Both the position numbers and the translations under genes were made by a program. Under the pieces are notes generated by a model that was not told where the DNA came from, searched no databases, and was given only the letters and a program-made list of their open reading frames with translations. From Rattus norvegicus (lineage: Eukaryota; Chordata; Mammalia; Rodentia; Muridae), in assembly GCF_036323735.1 (NCBI RefSeq), contig NW_026947402.1:1-64000 (forward strand): DNA of 64,000 nucleotides. Direction: 5' to 3'. Shown here one piece after another: positions 1 to 12,785 of this stretch; positions within the stretch are counted from its first letter, which is position 1, and every line of letters starts with the position of its first letter.

Positions 1-480
1 CTCTCCTGAGAGACACAGCCAGAATACAGGAAATGCATAGGTGACTGCCAGCAGCAAACCACTGAACTGAAAACGGGGGCCCCAGTTGAAGGAATCAGAG
101 AAAGCACTGAAAGAGCTGGAATGGGCTCAAGACCCCATATGAACAACAATGCCAAACAACTAGAGCTCCCAGGGACTAAGCCAATACCTAAAGACTATAC
201 TTGGACTGACCCTGGCTTCAAACTCATAGGGACAATGAATAGCCTAGTAAGAGCACCAGTGGAAGGGAAAGCCCTTGATCCTGCCAAGACTGAACGCCCA
301 GTGAATGTTATTGTTGGGGGGGAGGGTGGTAATTGGGGGTAGGTTGGCAAGGGGAACACAAATATAGAAGGGGAGGGGGGAGGGGTTGGGGGATGTTAGC
401 CCCGGAAACCAGGAAGGGGAATAGCAATCGAAATGTAAATAAGAAATAATCAAGTTAATATAGATGAGAAAAATAATAGA
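1..480 (+). mobile_element. L1 3' UTR fragment (young rat-type)
   Basis: This is the 3' UTR end of a LINE-1 element, cut by the window start. The same text recurs on the + strand at 49.9-50.3 kb and 51.9-52.4 kb, and on the opposite strand at 28.0-28.4 kb. It runs through the characteristic G-rich tract and ends in the A-rich terminus near 440-480. It holds no ORF2 sequence. It is a dead fragment unless the rest of the element lies upstream of the window. Confidence 0.9.
315..393 (+). repeat. G-rich polypurine tract of L1 3' UTR
   Basis: Several runs of three to seven G lie within about 80 bases, for example near 315-323, 334-339 and 369-392. This spacing fits a G-quadruplex. Such a tract is a known conserved feature of rodent L1 3' UTRs. 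Matching tracts occur at 50.19-50.27 kb and 52.21-52.30 kb (+) and at 28.03-28.11 kb (-). Confidence 0.75.
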
Positions 481-2357
481 AGCCAGATTGTGGTGTTCCT
501 TGTAGAAAGGCTTCAACTCTCTTGTCTGATAGGAGTATAAAATGCTGACACAGAATTAACTACCTTGCTTCTTTCACAGAAGAGGGGCAGCTAATATAGC
601 CTTTAGACAAGTGATCATTCCTGAGGCTACAAGGTCCAGTTGTTTAGAGAGATGCACACAAGGTGTTTTCACGGCCCTAAAATGTTCATGTAAATCCTTC
701 ATGCAGTGTCTTTTCATGTGTTTCGTGAAAAAAAAAAAAGATGGAAACATTCTGAGGAACCTTGAAATTCTAGGACTTAAACCACAATGAACTATCAAGT
801 ATCAAACTCCATACCATCTGTCTCCACGCAGATTAGGTTCTAGTATCCCCATGTGTTCTGGGGTATCTAGGATTTGCTGTTTCTCCAAAACCCTGGTATC
901 CAGGCAGAGCAATACCCACACACACAAATAATCTCTCAAACCTGTCTAGTACCTCCGGAGTTGAGAACAGTGGGATTACATCAACCATTCTATGATACAG
1001 GTTCCTTTTGCCTCCCCCAGATTTTTGCCAATATTGTTGTCCTCCTAATATAGAAATGTGAACATTCCTAGCTCACCCTTGCTAGCTAAGTGATTATAAC
1101 TCTTGGACCAGTGCCTCAGTGTCCCTTGTTAAATTATTTTGAGCTTCAGGAGAGAGGAGGAGGTTATCTCTCTGTTGTAAGGGTGTCAACCTGTGAAACT
1201 TCTGAGGCCATCAACAGACAGGACTGAAGAATTTTGAAATCCATGAAAGAATAGGGTCTAAGGTATTTGCCCACTTTAACTCATTCTGAAATGGTCATTC
1301 AAATGTTAATTTTATCTCCTTTGCAAAAAGCACCTGAAGAATACATCTTCCAAGAACAAGAAAATCTACATACTTTACTGGAGATTCAGACTTCTGAGTG
1401 TATATGAGATCGGAACAATGGGGTTGGTAGTCTCTACCCTCTATTGCCAGTCCCTCATATCTTGGATAGTTCATATGATAAATAGCCCAGTTTCTTCTCA
1501 AGTAATGACAACAACTCCAGTGAGACTGTGAGGATATCAGAATGCCCATCTTTTTCAGTTGGTAATATAGACTGTATCTCTCCCTTTGCTTCCAGAGTGT
1601 GCATTATTTAATCTACATATGCACAAATGATCTGGTTAGTTGAATAATTATGGGATTATGTTTTAGGGACAGGTATGGGAAGATAGATTCTCCCAATATA
1701 CCTAGGATTCTTCACTACTAATCTGAAACTACAAGTGTGAGTTTTAGTCCAACTATCTTTTTAATACGGTTCAGGACTTTCACAAAGAAGAAAAAAGGTT
1801 AACTTTGTTAGTATATGTAAGTCGAACTGTGTCTAATTTTTCAAAAAGATGATGGTTGCTTTCTGTTTATGCAAGAGGCCTCTTGCCAGAAGGAAACAGG
1901 AAGAAGGGGGGCAATGAGACATGATTAATAACAGGTGAGTTATTATCCCCTTGCCTATGTCAATGGCATGTTTGCTGCTTCAGAGACATTAAGGGAGTTT
2001 TCCTTTTGCTACCGTGAATGGTACCTTTTGATCAGGTAATTGTCACAGTACATTATTGAAGACTGAATATGTAGATCCAGTGACCATTATGAAATCAATT
2101 GCTTTGTCACAATTTTAGGTTTTACTATAGATTCTTGGAGTACAGTAGCCTGGGTGCCATCACTGTCCTAACTGTAGGACTTGCTGTACCTTTTACTTCC
2201 AATTACAGCACTTATTTTCCAATGTTCACTTTATTTTCAAGAGGTATATTGGTCTTTCTCCATGGGTTGCTTGCTCGCTTCTAGCCCTTTTCATGTTTGT
2301 TTTAACAGACTTTATTATTATTCAGATTTACTCTTCTGCTTACCGCTTATGGCCTTC
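481..2357. other. Non-repetitive stretch, no gene seen
   Basis: I find no known repeat family, conserved motif or convincing reading frame here. A short A run lies near 729-740. The small frames present (under 90 codons) have no coding-like features. Confidence 0.5.
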
Positions 2358-2760
2358 TTTTTTTTTTTTTTTTTGAGTACATTTAGTTTATTGTAAAAAG
2401 TGATGGAGGGGGAGAAAATAAATGATACGAAATATTCATAATATTAACATATAAACGTTCCATTATTATTTCACTTTTGGTACATCCACATTGTTTATGT
2501 TGTCTACAATGACAACAAAGAAGCAAATTCACAAATCTAATAGCATTAGATATCAGCATTCAGCTTTCATATTCTACATGATCTTTGAAGAATCTGCTCC
2601 CATGCTCCTCAAAATCATTTTGTTCACTCCAGTCCCCTGAATGATGAGATCATTCATGGCAATTGTAATAACAGAAGAGTGAGACAAGAAGGAAAAAAAA
2701 TGCATGACCCCTGTGTTATCCCTTACATCATTGTCCTGGACTCAACAACCTATCACATCC
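2358..2760 (-). pseudogene. Probable processed retrocopy, parent not identified
   Basis: A run of 17 T at 2358-2374 reads as a poly(A) tail on the minus strand. An AATAAA signal (minus strand, 2392-2387) sits about 12 bases before it, which is the layout of a retrotransposed mRNA 3' end. Upstream on the minus strand a 29-codon open tail, rich in acidic and aromatic residues and ending with residues VEYES, stops at 2562-2560. About 185 bases of 3' UTR-like sequence follow. The frame is broken by TGA at 2652-2650. The parent gene is not recognised and the 5' limit is uncertain; related sequence could extend towards 3.1 kb. Confidence 0.45.
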
Positions 2761-3558
2761 TTCAGCATTTACCATCCATATCAAGTCACACAACTACATT
2801 TGAAAGCTGAGGCTATACTTCCCATGTATAAGCAATGATGGCATATGACACAGCCCATCCTTCCATGTGAAAAACATGCAGGTTTACTCCTTTTCTGCAT
2901 AAAATCACACTCAACAGTTCTTTCCTTAGCTTTTATTTGCCTATGAATTCTTGCTAGGAAAAGACATTAAACTACCACATTCAGCATGCTCCTTTGAGAA
3001 TTTTGTCTTCCTCTGCAGAATGTTTAAGAAACCTTTTCTATCTTAAAAGTTTGGTCAATAAAATTGCCATTATTCCTTTCATTAAAAATCCCAGTCACCT
3101 ATTCTTATTATTGTTTATTGCTATTTTTACTATTTTTATTAATACTTATTAGTATATACTTTAGAAGTAAGTCCTACCAAGCTCTTGAAGACTTTTATCC
3201 TAACAAGACTTAAAGCTATATGTTATACAACAAGCCATTCCAGGACTTAGCACCTTAAACTACTGAACACTTTCTGACAGCCTCGGGTACAAAGCAGGAC
3301 AACAACTGTAATGTCTCTACCCCCGTTAGCTTCATCTGTTCTGAGGTCTGTTGCTAAAAGCAATCAGAAGGTCAGACAGGATGCAAGCAGAAGAAAAATA
3401 AACTTATTTATTTGACAAAGGAGATTCAGTGACAGTTATCAAAATAAAAACAAAGAAAAACCTGCTTATTCTGCTTCCCAACATAGAGTGGATGGAAAAA
3501 AAATGCCTTTTTAAAAATATCATATATGTTTTTAACTTCTTTTTTTTAGGATGCCATT
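2761..3558. other. AT-rich stretch, no gene seen
   Basis: No recognised repeat or reading frame. Part of it may be the 5' end of the retrocopy to the left. Confidence 0.4.
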
Positions 3559-5510
3559 TCTTTTCTTTTCTTTTTTTTTTATTAACTTGAGTATTTCTTT
3601 TTTTTTTTTTTTTGGTTCTTTTTTTCGGAGCTAGGGACCGAACCCAGGGCCTTGCGCTTCCTAGGTAAGCGCTCTACCACTGAGCTAAATCCCCAGCCCC
3701 AACTTGAGTATTTCTTATTTACATTTCCAGTGTTATTCCCTTTCCTGGTTTCCGGGCCAACATTCACCTAACTCCTCCCCTCCCCTTCTATATGGGTGTT
3801 CCACTCTCCATCCTCACCCCATTGCCGCCCTCCCCACAACAATCATATTCACTGGGGGTTCAGTCTTAGCAGGACCCAGGACTTCCCCTTACACTGGTGA
3901 TCTTACTAGGATATTCAATGCTAGCTATGAAATGAGAGTTCAGGGTCAGTCCATGTATAGTCTTTAGGTAGTGGCTTAGTCCCTGGAAGCTCAGCTTGGT
4001 TGGCATTTTTGTTCATATGAGATGTTGAGCCCCTTCAAGCTTTCCAGTTCTTTTTCTGATTCCTTCAACGGGGGTCCTGTTATCAGTTCAGTGGTTTGCT
4101 ACTGGCCTTAGACTCTGTATTTGCTGTATTCTGGCTGTGTATCTCAGGAGAGATCTGCATCCGCCTCCTGTCGGCCTGCACTTCTTTGCTTCATCCATCT
4201 TGTATAATTGGGTAGCTGTATATGTAAGGGCCACATGTAGGGCAGGCTCTGAATGGGTGTTCCTTCTGTGTCTGTTTTAATCTTTTCCTCTCTATTCCCT
4301 GCCAAGGGATTTCTTATTCACCTTTTAAAGAAGGAGTGAAGCATTCGCATTTTGATCATCCATCTTGCGTTTCATGTGTTCTATGCATCTAGGGTAATTC
4401 AAGCAGTTGTGCTAATAGCCACTTATCATGTGCATGCCATGTGTGTTTTTATGTGATTGGGTTACCTCACTCAGGATGATGTTTTCAAGCTCCAACCATT
4501 TGTCTATGAATTTCATAAAGGCATTGTTTTTGACATCTGAGTAATACACCATTGAGTAAATGTACCACATTTTCTGTATCCATTCCTCTGTTGAAGGGCA
4601 TCTGGGTTCTCTCCAGCTTCTGGCTATTATAAATAAGGGGGTGATGAACATAGTGGAGCATGTGTCTTTTTTATATGTTGGGGCATCTTTTGGGTATATG
4701 CCGAAGAGAGGTACAGCTGGATCCTCAGGTAGTTCAATGTGAAATTTTCCTAGGAATCTCCAGACTGATTTCCAGAATGGTTGTACCAGTTTGCACTCCC
4801 ACCAATAGTGGAGGAGTGTTCCTCTTTCTCCACATCCTCGCCAGCATTTATTTTTACCTGAGTTTTTGATCTTAGCCATTCTCACTGGTTTGAGGTGAAA
4901 TCTCAGGGTTGTTTGGATTTGATTTCCCTTATGACTTAAGATGTTGAACATTTCTTTAGGTGTTTCTCAGCCATTCGGCATTCCTCAGCTGTGAATTCTT
5001 TGTTTAGTTCTGAACCCCATTTTTTAATAGGGTTACTTGTCTAACTTCTTGGGTTTTTTGCATCTTTTGAATATAAGCCCTCTATCTGTTGTTGGATTGG
5101 TAAATATCTTTTCCCAATCTCTTGGTTGCCGTTTTGTCCTAACCACAGTGTCCTTTCCCTTCCAGAAGCTTTGCAGTTTTATGAGACCCCATTTGTCAAT
5201 TCTTGATCTTAGAGCATAAACCATTGGTGTTTTGTTCAGGAAATTTTTTCCAGTGCCCATGTGTTTGAGATGCTGGCCTAGTTTTTCTTCTATTAGTTTG
5301 ACTGTATCTGGTTTGATTTGGAGGTCCTTAATCCACTTGGACTTAAGCTTTGCACACGGTGATAAGCATGGAACGATTTGCACTCTTCTACATGCTGACC
5401 TCCAGTTGAACCAGCACCATTTCCTGAAAATGCTCTTTTTTCCATTGAATGGTTTTGGCTCCTTTGTGAAAAGTAAAGTGCCCATAGGTGTGTGGGTTCA
5501 TTTCTGGGAG
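3559..5510 (-). mobile_element. 5'-truncated L1 (ORF2 C-terminus plus 3' UTR)
   Basis: On the minus strand this holds the last part of L1 ORF2 followed by a rat-type 3' UTR and an A-rich tail (T runs at 3559-3580). ORF2 pieces are readable at 5485-5033 and 4951-4412. The second piece contains the C-terminal Cys/His-rich segment (CWRGCGERGTLLHYWWEC) and the terminal region ending in SGY. Frameshifts separate the pieces, so no protein can be made. The element is interrupted by an ID SINE at 3600-3700. Its 5' end abuts an oppositely oriented older L1 at about 5511. Confidence 0.92.
3600..3700 (-). mobile_element. ID SINE inserted in L1 3' UTR
   Basis: Read on the minus strand, this has the ID body: a G-rich start, a Pol III A box around TAGCTCAGTGG and a B box around GGTTCGGTCCC, followed by an A-rich tail (T run at 3598-3615). 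The 16-base target-site duplication AACTTGAGTATTTCTT is present perfectly at 3584-3599 and 3701-3716. The ID element therefore entered after the host L1 did. ID elements derive from BC1/tRNA-Ala and are especially numerous in rat. Confidence 0.95.
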
Positions 5511-6240
5511 CTGCCTTATGTATAATACCCAAGAGCTAGAAGAAACCGTAATGGCATTCATCAGAGGAATGAATACAGAAAATGTAGTACATCTAAACAA
5601 TGGTGTACTACTCAACTCTCAAAACCAATTATCTCAAGAAAGCCAAAGACAAATGGGATGATCTAGAAAATATCACAATGATTGAGGTTACCCAATCACA
5701 AAATGGTATGAAATCACACATTTTATGAAATCACCAAAAGTCAATATTGGCACAAAAGCTAAAATTACCAAAGATGCAGTTCACAGACAACTGGAAGCTC
5801 AATAAAATGATACACAAAATGTGCATGCTTTAATCCTTTTCAAAAGGTGGACACAATAATATCTATGAATTTCGAGCAGAGACTGAGGAAATCCCATTCA
5901 GAGCAGGCCGTACATGTGGCAAAAATATATACACATCAGTCACCAAAACTAGATAAGATTGATGGAGCTAAGAAGTGCATTGTGCCAGGGACTGTATAGA
6001 GATCTTTCCTGTGAGACACAGCTAGAGCATATCAAATAAAGAAGTGAATTCTAGAGGCAAATCAGTGAATTGAAAACGGACAGTAGGGGAGTTATAGAAA
6101 AAGAGGAGTGGGGACGGTTAGGGATCATATGTGCAGGTAATAGGGAAAGGAAATAACATTTCAAATGTAAATATAGAAATACCCAATTAAAACAGGAATA
6201 AAATTTGCTAAAAAAATAAAAAGAAATAAAGAAATTTAAG
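5511..6240 (+). mobile_element. Old L1 fragment (ORF2 C-terminus plus 3' UTR)
   Basis: The + strand begins within the ORF2 C-terminal region (the stretch encoding LFIIARSWKEPRCPS in intact copies), heavily mutated. It continues through an older 3' UTR to an A-rich end near 6180-6240. It is more diverged than the minus-strand L1 to its left. From about 5939 onward it forms the start of the first unit of the tandem array. Compared with later units it lacks about 215 bases of 3' UTR. Confidence 0.8.
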
Positions 6241-7871
6241 AAAAGAACACTGTGAAGTATTCACAGCTATTGACTCAGAAATGTAAAAGTCATTTTCATG
6301 GAATGATAGTCAGAGTAATACTAATGGAAAGACTGAGATGATGAAGACTCAACTAGAAACACTTCTCTCTCCCAGATATCAGTATCAGACAAAAACTGCA
6401 CTATAGGCATTCAGAGCATGGTGGAGTTTACTCTGAGGCGAGGACTCAATACTTGTCTTTCCATTCTTCCTTAGGACCATTTTCTTCTTAACAAAAAGAA
6501 TAAGGCTATGAGATCTCAGCAAAACAACTGTGCCCTGCCCATCACTTGGCTTTGGAATAAAAAAAAAAATAATGATATAAACTCTTTGACTTCCAGGAAT
6601 GATATGAACAGGTAAGTCCAGATGCTTCTGAAAGGCTCCCAGCTCCTGATTCCCATATGTGGAAGATTCACATCAAGTCTAACTCTTCAGAGATCCCACT
6701 CAATCCCTACTAAGGACTCTGAGCTATCCCAAGGATCATGTACATCTTCCTTTTTTTATACAAAGATAGAAGGCCAGCTTCCTTCTCCACATCACTGAAA
6801 TCTTTATCCTCTTTGTTCTCCCTCCCATATGGCTGTTTACCGTGAATTAGAGGTCAATTATTAAACCCTAGAGGTACTTCAAGAATATCAGAGAGGCAGT
6901 TGCAGCCACAACAACACTTGTGATGTCACAGAAGCAGCTAGGGAGTCCAGGTTACAAGAGATACTTGCAGTAGGGCCAAATCATGATGTCACTGTGAACT
7001 GCCATGTCCTACCTGCTAAACAGATTTCCCTACATTGACCAGATTTTGAGTGCCCTTTCCAGGTACGTCTCCTGTGACACAGTGGAAACCTTTACATAGT
7101 CCATCATTCTAAAACTGTTGAAATCTCTTTTCTTCATTAGTGGTTACATGCTTTGAATGGGGAAAGTTAGCCATGGGTTTGGCATGTGTATAAACGATTT
7201 AAGAAAATGGAGTGCAGGAGATTCTTCTAGATAATAATTTTTCCCAGGTTCATTCCTGTGAAATACATAAAAATTTTGTAGGTTTTCTCTGTTTCCCAAA
7301 GGCCAGTATTCTCCCTACAGACCTTTAATTGAATGAATATTGTGTTTCAATTTCTTATTGTACATTCCTTGATAGGGAACTTTATAAATATTCCTGAATG
7401 TTTACTCAAAAATTCTGTTTTAAAATTCCATTTTTTGCAATGATTTTGGCCCAATGATAAAGTGAATATAACAGTGTAAATATTGTGTACCTACTTCAAA
7501 TGATAAACTCCCAAATCCTTATTTTATCCAATAATCACAGACATCAGTAAAGCAAAGGACAATATCAACTCTAGAATGTGGTTCTGTAGTCCCAAAAGAT
7601 AATCAGTTCTCTAATATCTCCCTTCCTTATTTCCAAGGTTTTGACATGAGGGTTGAGGGTTTTTTAACCTGATTCTTTGTTCAGGCCAAACATAAGGTTC
7701 AGGAGGATGGACAGTGAGAGGAATGTCTTGAGGTCCAGGGAAAACTTAACTTCAATAGTTTCATAAGTAGAGAATGGCATCTATTTGGCATTGTCATTTG
7801 TGGATTCTACATTCTTGACCCAGTTGTGCATAATCCATGTTAAAATTCCACCAAACCTCATAGGTGTAGGA

Positions 7872-8415
7872 GACACCAAAATTACATAAGATTGATGAAG
7901 CTAAGAGGTGCATGCTGCCAAGAACTGGAGAAAGATCTTTCCAGAGAGTCATAGTTAGAGCATGTTAAATACAGAAGTGAATGTTAGTGGTAAACTGGTG
8001 AACAGAAAGCATGTCTCTTCTTGGTAGATATTTAGAAAGGATTACAAGAGCTGAAGGGACTTTCAACCCCATAAAAACAACTATTCCAACAAACCAGAGC
8101 TTTCTGACACTAAACCAATATTCAAAATCTGCCCATGGAAAGTCCTATGGCTCCAACAGCATATGTGGCAGAGGATGGATTCCTTGGGCACCAATGGATG
8201 TAGAAGCCCTTGGTCCTTCTCAGGTTTGGTTCCCAGTTCAAGGAAAGGTCAAGGTGTAGTAAGGAGGGTTGTAAAAGAAGGGGAGTCGGTCCAGTTACAA
8301 CCTTATGGAGAGGAAATTTGGAAAGAAAATAGCATTTGAAATGTAAATATAGAAATAGCCAATAAAATAAGCAAAAATTTACTAAAAAAATGGAAGAAAT
8401 GAAAAAAGAAACTGC
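7872..8415 (+). mobile_element. Old L1 3' UTR, array unit B
   Basis: The 3' UTR of an old L1 with its A-rich terminus, aligned in order with the copies at 5939-6240, 10102-10655 and 12258-12785. Because the same element sits at the same place in every unit, it was probably inserted once and then copied by the tandem duplication. Confidence 0.75.
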
Positions 8416-10019
8416 TAGCCATTCTCACCTATTAATTCAGAAATATAATGAGTAACTGTCAGGGAATGGTAATCAGAATAATAATGGTGAAAAGACTGAT
8501 ATGATTAAGAGTCGACTAGAAGCACTTCTCTCTCCCAGATATCAGTGTCAGACACAAACTGAACTATAGGAATCCAAAGCGTGGAGGAGTTTACCCTGAG
8601 ATGAGGACATAGTACTTGTCTTTCACTTCTTCCTTAGGACATTTTTCTTCTGGGCAAAAAGAATAAAAGCCATGAGCTGTCAGGAAAACAACTGTGACCT
8701 TCCCAAACTTGGGTTTTGGGATAAAGAAATTAATGATATAAACTCTCTGATTTCCAGGAACTGTAAGAGCAGGAAGTCCAGATGCTTCTGAGAGGACCCC
8801 AGCTTCTAATTCCCATTTGTAGACGGCTCAGATCAAGACAATCTCTTCATGAAACAACTCAACACCTACTAAGGACTCAGAGAGCTTTCCCAAGGACCTT
8901 TTTTGTACCAAGACAGAAGGTCAGCTTTCATCTCCCCATCTCTGATATCTTCATCCTATTTGTCCTCCCTCCCAAATGGCTCTTTACACTGAATTATAGG
9001 CCAATTAGTAAACCATAGATATATGGAATGAATATCTGAGAGGCAGTTGCTGTCAGGACAACACTTGTGACAACATAGAAGAAGATAGGGCTCTCAAGGA
9101 TACAAGAGATATATTACGGGGGTACTAAGGATGATGTCACTGAGAACTGCCATGGACTACCTGCTAAACAGATTTCCTTACATTGACCAGATTTGACGGT
9201 GCCCTTTCTAGGAGAGTCTCCTATGACACAGTGGAAACCTTTTGTACTCCATCTCTCTAACGCTAGAGACTTCTCTTTGCTGCATTAGTGTTTACATGGT
9301 CTGAATGGACAAAATTAATCGGGACTTGGCATGGGTAGAAAAGATCTAGGAAGATGGAGTGGAGGAGATTCTTCTTGATAATAATTTTGCTCCCTGGTCC
9401 ATTCCTGTGACATACAGTTCAATTTCCTAGTTTTTCTCTGTTTCCCAAAGGCCATTATTTTCCATACAGACCTTTAATTGAGTGAATATTGTATTTCATT
9501 TTCTAATTCTTCATTCCTAGATAGGGCACTTTGTATTCATTCCTGAAAGTGTACTCAAAAATTCTCTTTTACAATTGCATTTTTGTAATGATTTTGGCAA
9601 AAAAGAGGGCCGAAGTATAGAGTGCAGAGAACAGTGTAAATATTTTGTACCTACTTCAAATGATAAACTCCAAATTCTTATTTTATCCAAAAATTATCAT
9701 ACATCAGTAAATCAAAGACAACATGTACTATACAATTCGTTTCTCTATTCCCATTTGATATCATTTCTGCAATATCTTCCTTCTTGTGTTCCCATGGCCA
9801 CACTTGAGGTTTTTGGATATTTTACAATGATTCTTTTTTCAGGCCAAACATAAGACTTAGGTGGATGGGCAGGGAAAGAAATGTTTTGAGTTCAACTGAA
9901 ACCTCAATTTCAATAAGTTCATAAGGACAGGAGGGACCTTTGCATCTGTAGATTCTACATTCTTGTTCTAGATGCGCAGAATCAATGGTAAATTCCATCT
10001 AACCTCACATAGGAGACAA

Positions 10020-10028
10020 TATATATAT

Positions 10029-10086
<58 letters not shown>

Positions 10087-10099
10087 CAGATAGATAGAT
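10020..10099 (+). repeat. (GATA)n microsatellite
   Basis: About 18 GATA repeats with one GACA interruption, preceded by a short AT run. It occurs only in array unit C, at the junction with unit B, and explains most of the longer B-to-C spacing. Confidence 0.97.
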
Positions 10100-10101
10100 C
10101 T

Positions 10102-10655
10102 GCCACTAAAATAAGATAAGATTGTTGAAGTTAAGAAGTGCATTCTGCCAGGAAGAGGATATAGACATTTCCTGAGAAACACAGCTAGAATATGTCAATT
10201 ACATAAGTGAATGCTTGTGGCAAACCAGTTACTTGTAAATGGAACTCTTGTTGATAACTTTTGAGAAAGGATTACAAGAGGTAAAGGGGTTTGCAAACCC
10301 ATAAGAAAAGCAATGTCAATGAACCAGAGCTTTCTAGTACTAGACCAATATTCAACGAATGTACATGGACATACCTATGGCTCCCACTGCATATTTAGTA
10401 CCAGATGGCCTTCTTGGGAACCAACAGAAGTAGAAGCTCTTGGTCCTCCCTATATTTGATTCACAGTTCATGGGAATGCAAAGGGGTAGTAAGGGGATTA
10501 TAGTAGAATGGGAGGTGGACTGGTTAGGGATCTTAGAGACAGGAAATTGGAAAAGGAATAACATTTGTAATGTAAATATAGAAATATCAAATTTAAAAAA
10601 GCTATATATTTTGCTAAAAAAGAAAAAAATGAAAGAAATAAAAGAAAAGAAAACT
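10102..10655 (+). mobile_element. Old L1 3' UTR, array unit C
   Basis: Same L1 3' end as in units A, B and D, ending in an A-rich segment near 10610-10655. No ORF2 sequence is included. Confidence 0.75.
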
Positions 10656-12257
10656 GCCAATTAATTACACCCTTTGACTCAGAAATCTAAAGGGTCACTG
10701 TCAGGGAATGGTAGTCAGAGTAATACTAGTTCAAAGACGAAGATGGTGAAATCTCAAATAGAAGCAATTTTCTCTCCCAGATATCAGTGTCAGACACAAT
10801 CTGCACTCTAGGAATCCAAAGCACAGAGTAATTTACTCTGAGCTGAGGACACAATACTTGTCTTTCCCTTCTTCCTTAGGACCAAAACCATCAGCTTTAA
10901 AGAAAACTGTGCCCTTTCCAACACTTGGCTTTGGAAAAAAGACATGAATGATATAAATTCTCCGACTTCCAGGAACCATAACTAGCAGGGAAGTCCAGAT
11001 GCATCTGAGAGGCTCCCATCTCCTGATTACCATATTTGGAAGGCTCCAATCAATACTATCTTTTCAGCAAACCTTCTCAACCACTACCCAGAAATGACTG
11101 AGATTTCCCATGGACCACATATTTCTTTTTTTTTATAACAAAGCAGAAGGCCAGCTTCCTTCTTCCCATCTTTGATCAATTCATCCTCTTTTTTCTCCTT
11201 CCCAAAGGCTGTTTATGCTGAATTAGAGGCCAAATAGTAAACCCTAGAGGTACTGAAGGACTACTGGAGAGGCAACTTCTGTCAGGACAACACTTGTTAC
11301 ATCACAGAAGAAACTAGGGATCTCCAGGATACAACAGATTTTTTTAGATAGGCCTAATGGTGATGTCACTGAGAATTGCCATGGCCTACCTGCTAAAGTG
11401 TTTTCCTTTCAATGACCAGATTCGAGGGTGCCCTTGCAAGGTTTGTCTCCTGTGAAACAATGGAAACCTTTTCATTCTACATGTCTTTAAAGCTAGAAAC
11501 TTCTCTTTATTTCCTTAGTGGTTACATGCTCTGAAAGGAAAAGATAATCAGGAGCTTTGCATGGGTAGAAAAGATCTCGGAACATGGAGTGGAAGAGATT
11601 CCTCTGGATAATAATTTTATTACCAGGTCCATTACTGTGACATACAGTTCAATATCCTAGGTTATCTCTGTTTCCCAAAGACCAGCATTTTCCCTACAAT
11701 CCTTTAATTGAATTCATATTTCATTACAGTTTCTCATTGTACATTCCTTGATAGGTGACTTTATATATTCCTGAATGTGAAGTGAAAAATTCTGTTTTCC
11801 AATTTCATGTTTTTTTGCAATGATTTTGGCAACCCAAGGGTCCCACCTAAGGTTGAATATAAAAATGTAAATATTATGTACCTACTTCCAATGATGAACT
11901 TCCAAATCCTTAGTTTATCCAAAAATTTCGAGACATCAGAAAAGCTAAGGAAAACATGAAATATAGAATATGTTTCAGTAGTCTCATTAGACATCAGTTC
12001 TTTAATATCTAACTTCCTGTTCCTCTAGGGCCAGACGTGAAGGTTTTCGAGGTTTTACCATGGTTGTTACTTCAGGACAAACATAAAATTCAGGAGGATG
12101 TGCAGGGAGATGAATGGCTTGATGTCCAGGGAAACTTCAACTTCAATAGGTTCATAAGAACAAGAGGGAGGTGTTTGGAATTGCCATTTGTGGATTCTAC
12201 ATTCTTGACCTAGGTGTACATAATCCATGTGAAAATTCCACCTAACCTCATAGCTGT

Positions 12258-12785
12258 AGGAGCCACCAAATGTATAGTTGGAACCAGATGTACATCTTTC
12301 CTGAGAGACACAGCTTGAGCAAGTCAAATACAGAAGAGAATGCTACTGGCAAACCAGTGAACCAAAAATGGATCTCTTGTTGGTAGTTTTTGAGAAAGAA
12401 TTACAAGAGCTTAAGGGGATTTCAATTCCATAAGAACAACAATGCCAGTGAACCAGAGCTTTCTGGTACTAAACCAATATTCAAAGACTGTACTTGGACA
12501 GACCTATGTGTCCAACTGCATATATAGCAGTGGATGGCCTTGTTGGGAACCAATGGAAGGAGAAGTTCCTGGTCCAACCTAGGTTTAACTCTCAGTTCAA
12601 GGTAATATCAAGGTTCACTAAGGTAGGTTATAGAAGAATGTTAGGGGGACTAGTTACGGGTCTTATGGACATGAAACTGGGAAAGAAAATCAAATTTGAA
12701 ATTCAAATATAGAAATATCCAAATAAAAAAAGCAATAAAATTTGCTAAAAATTAAAAAAAAAATGAAATAAATTAAAGAAAAGAC
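12258..12785 (+). mobile_element. Old L1 3' UTR, array unit D
   Basis: Same L1 3' end as in the other units. Its first 30-40 bases diverge from units A-C, and it ends in an A-rich segment near 12720-12785. Confidence 0.72.

Noticed and set aside
5511..5513. Twin-priming 5' inversion of a single L1
   Set aside because: The two arms overlap in L1 coordinates and differ in age, which twin priming of one RNA does not produce.
8782..9018. 78-codon frame in array unit B with related frames in units A and D
   Set aside because: Lengths and ends differ between units because of frameshifts, and there is no start context or recognisable protein. It looks like shared DNA rather than shared coding.
10020..10099. 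GATA/TATA arrays considered as CRISPR-like or regulated repeats
   Set aside because: Plain microsatellites with no spacers, in a mammalian sequence.
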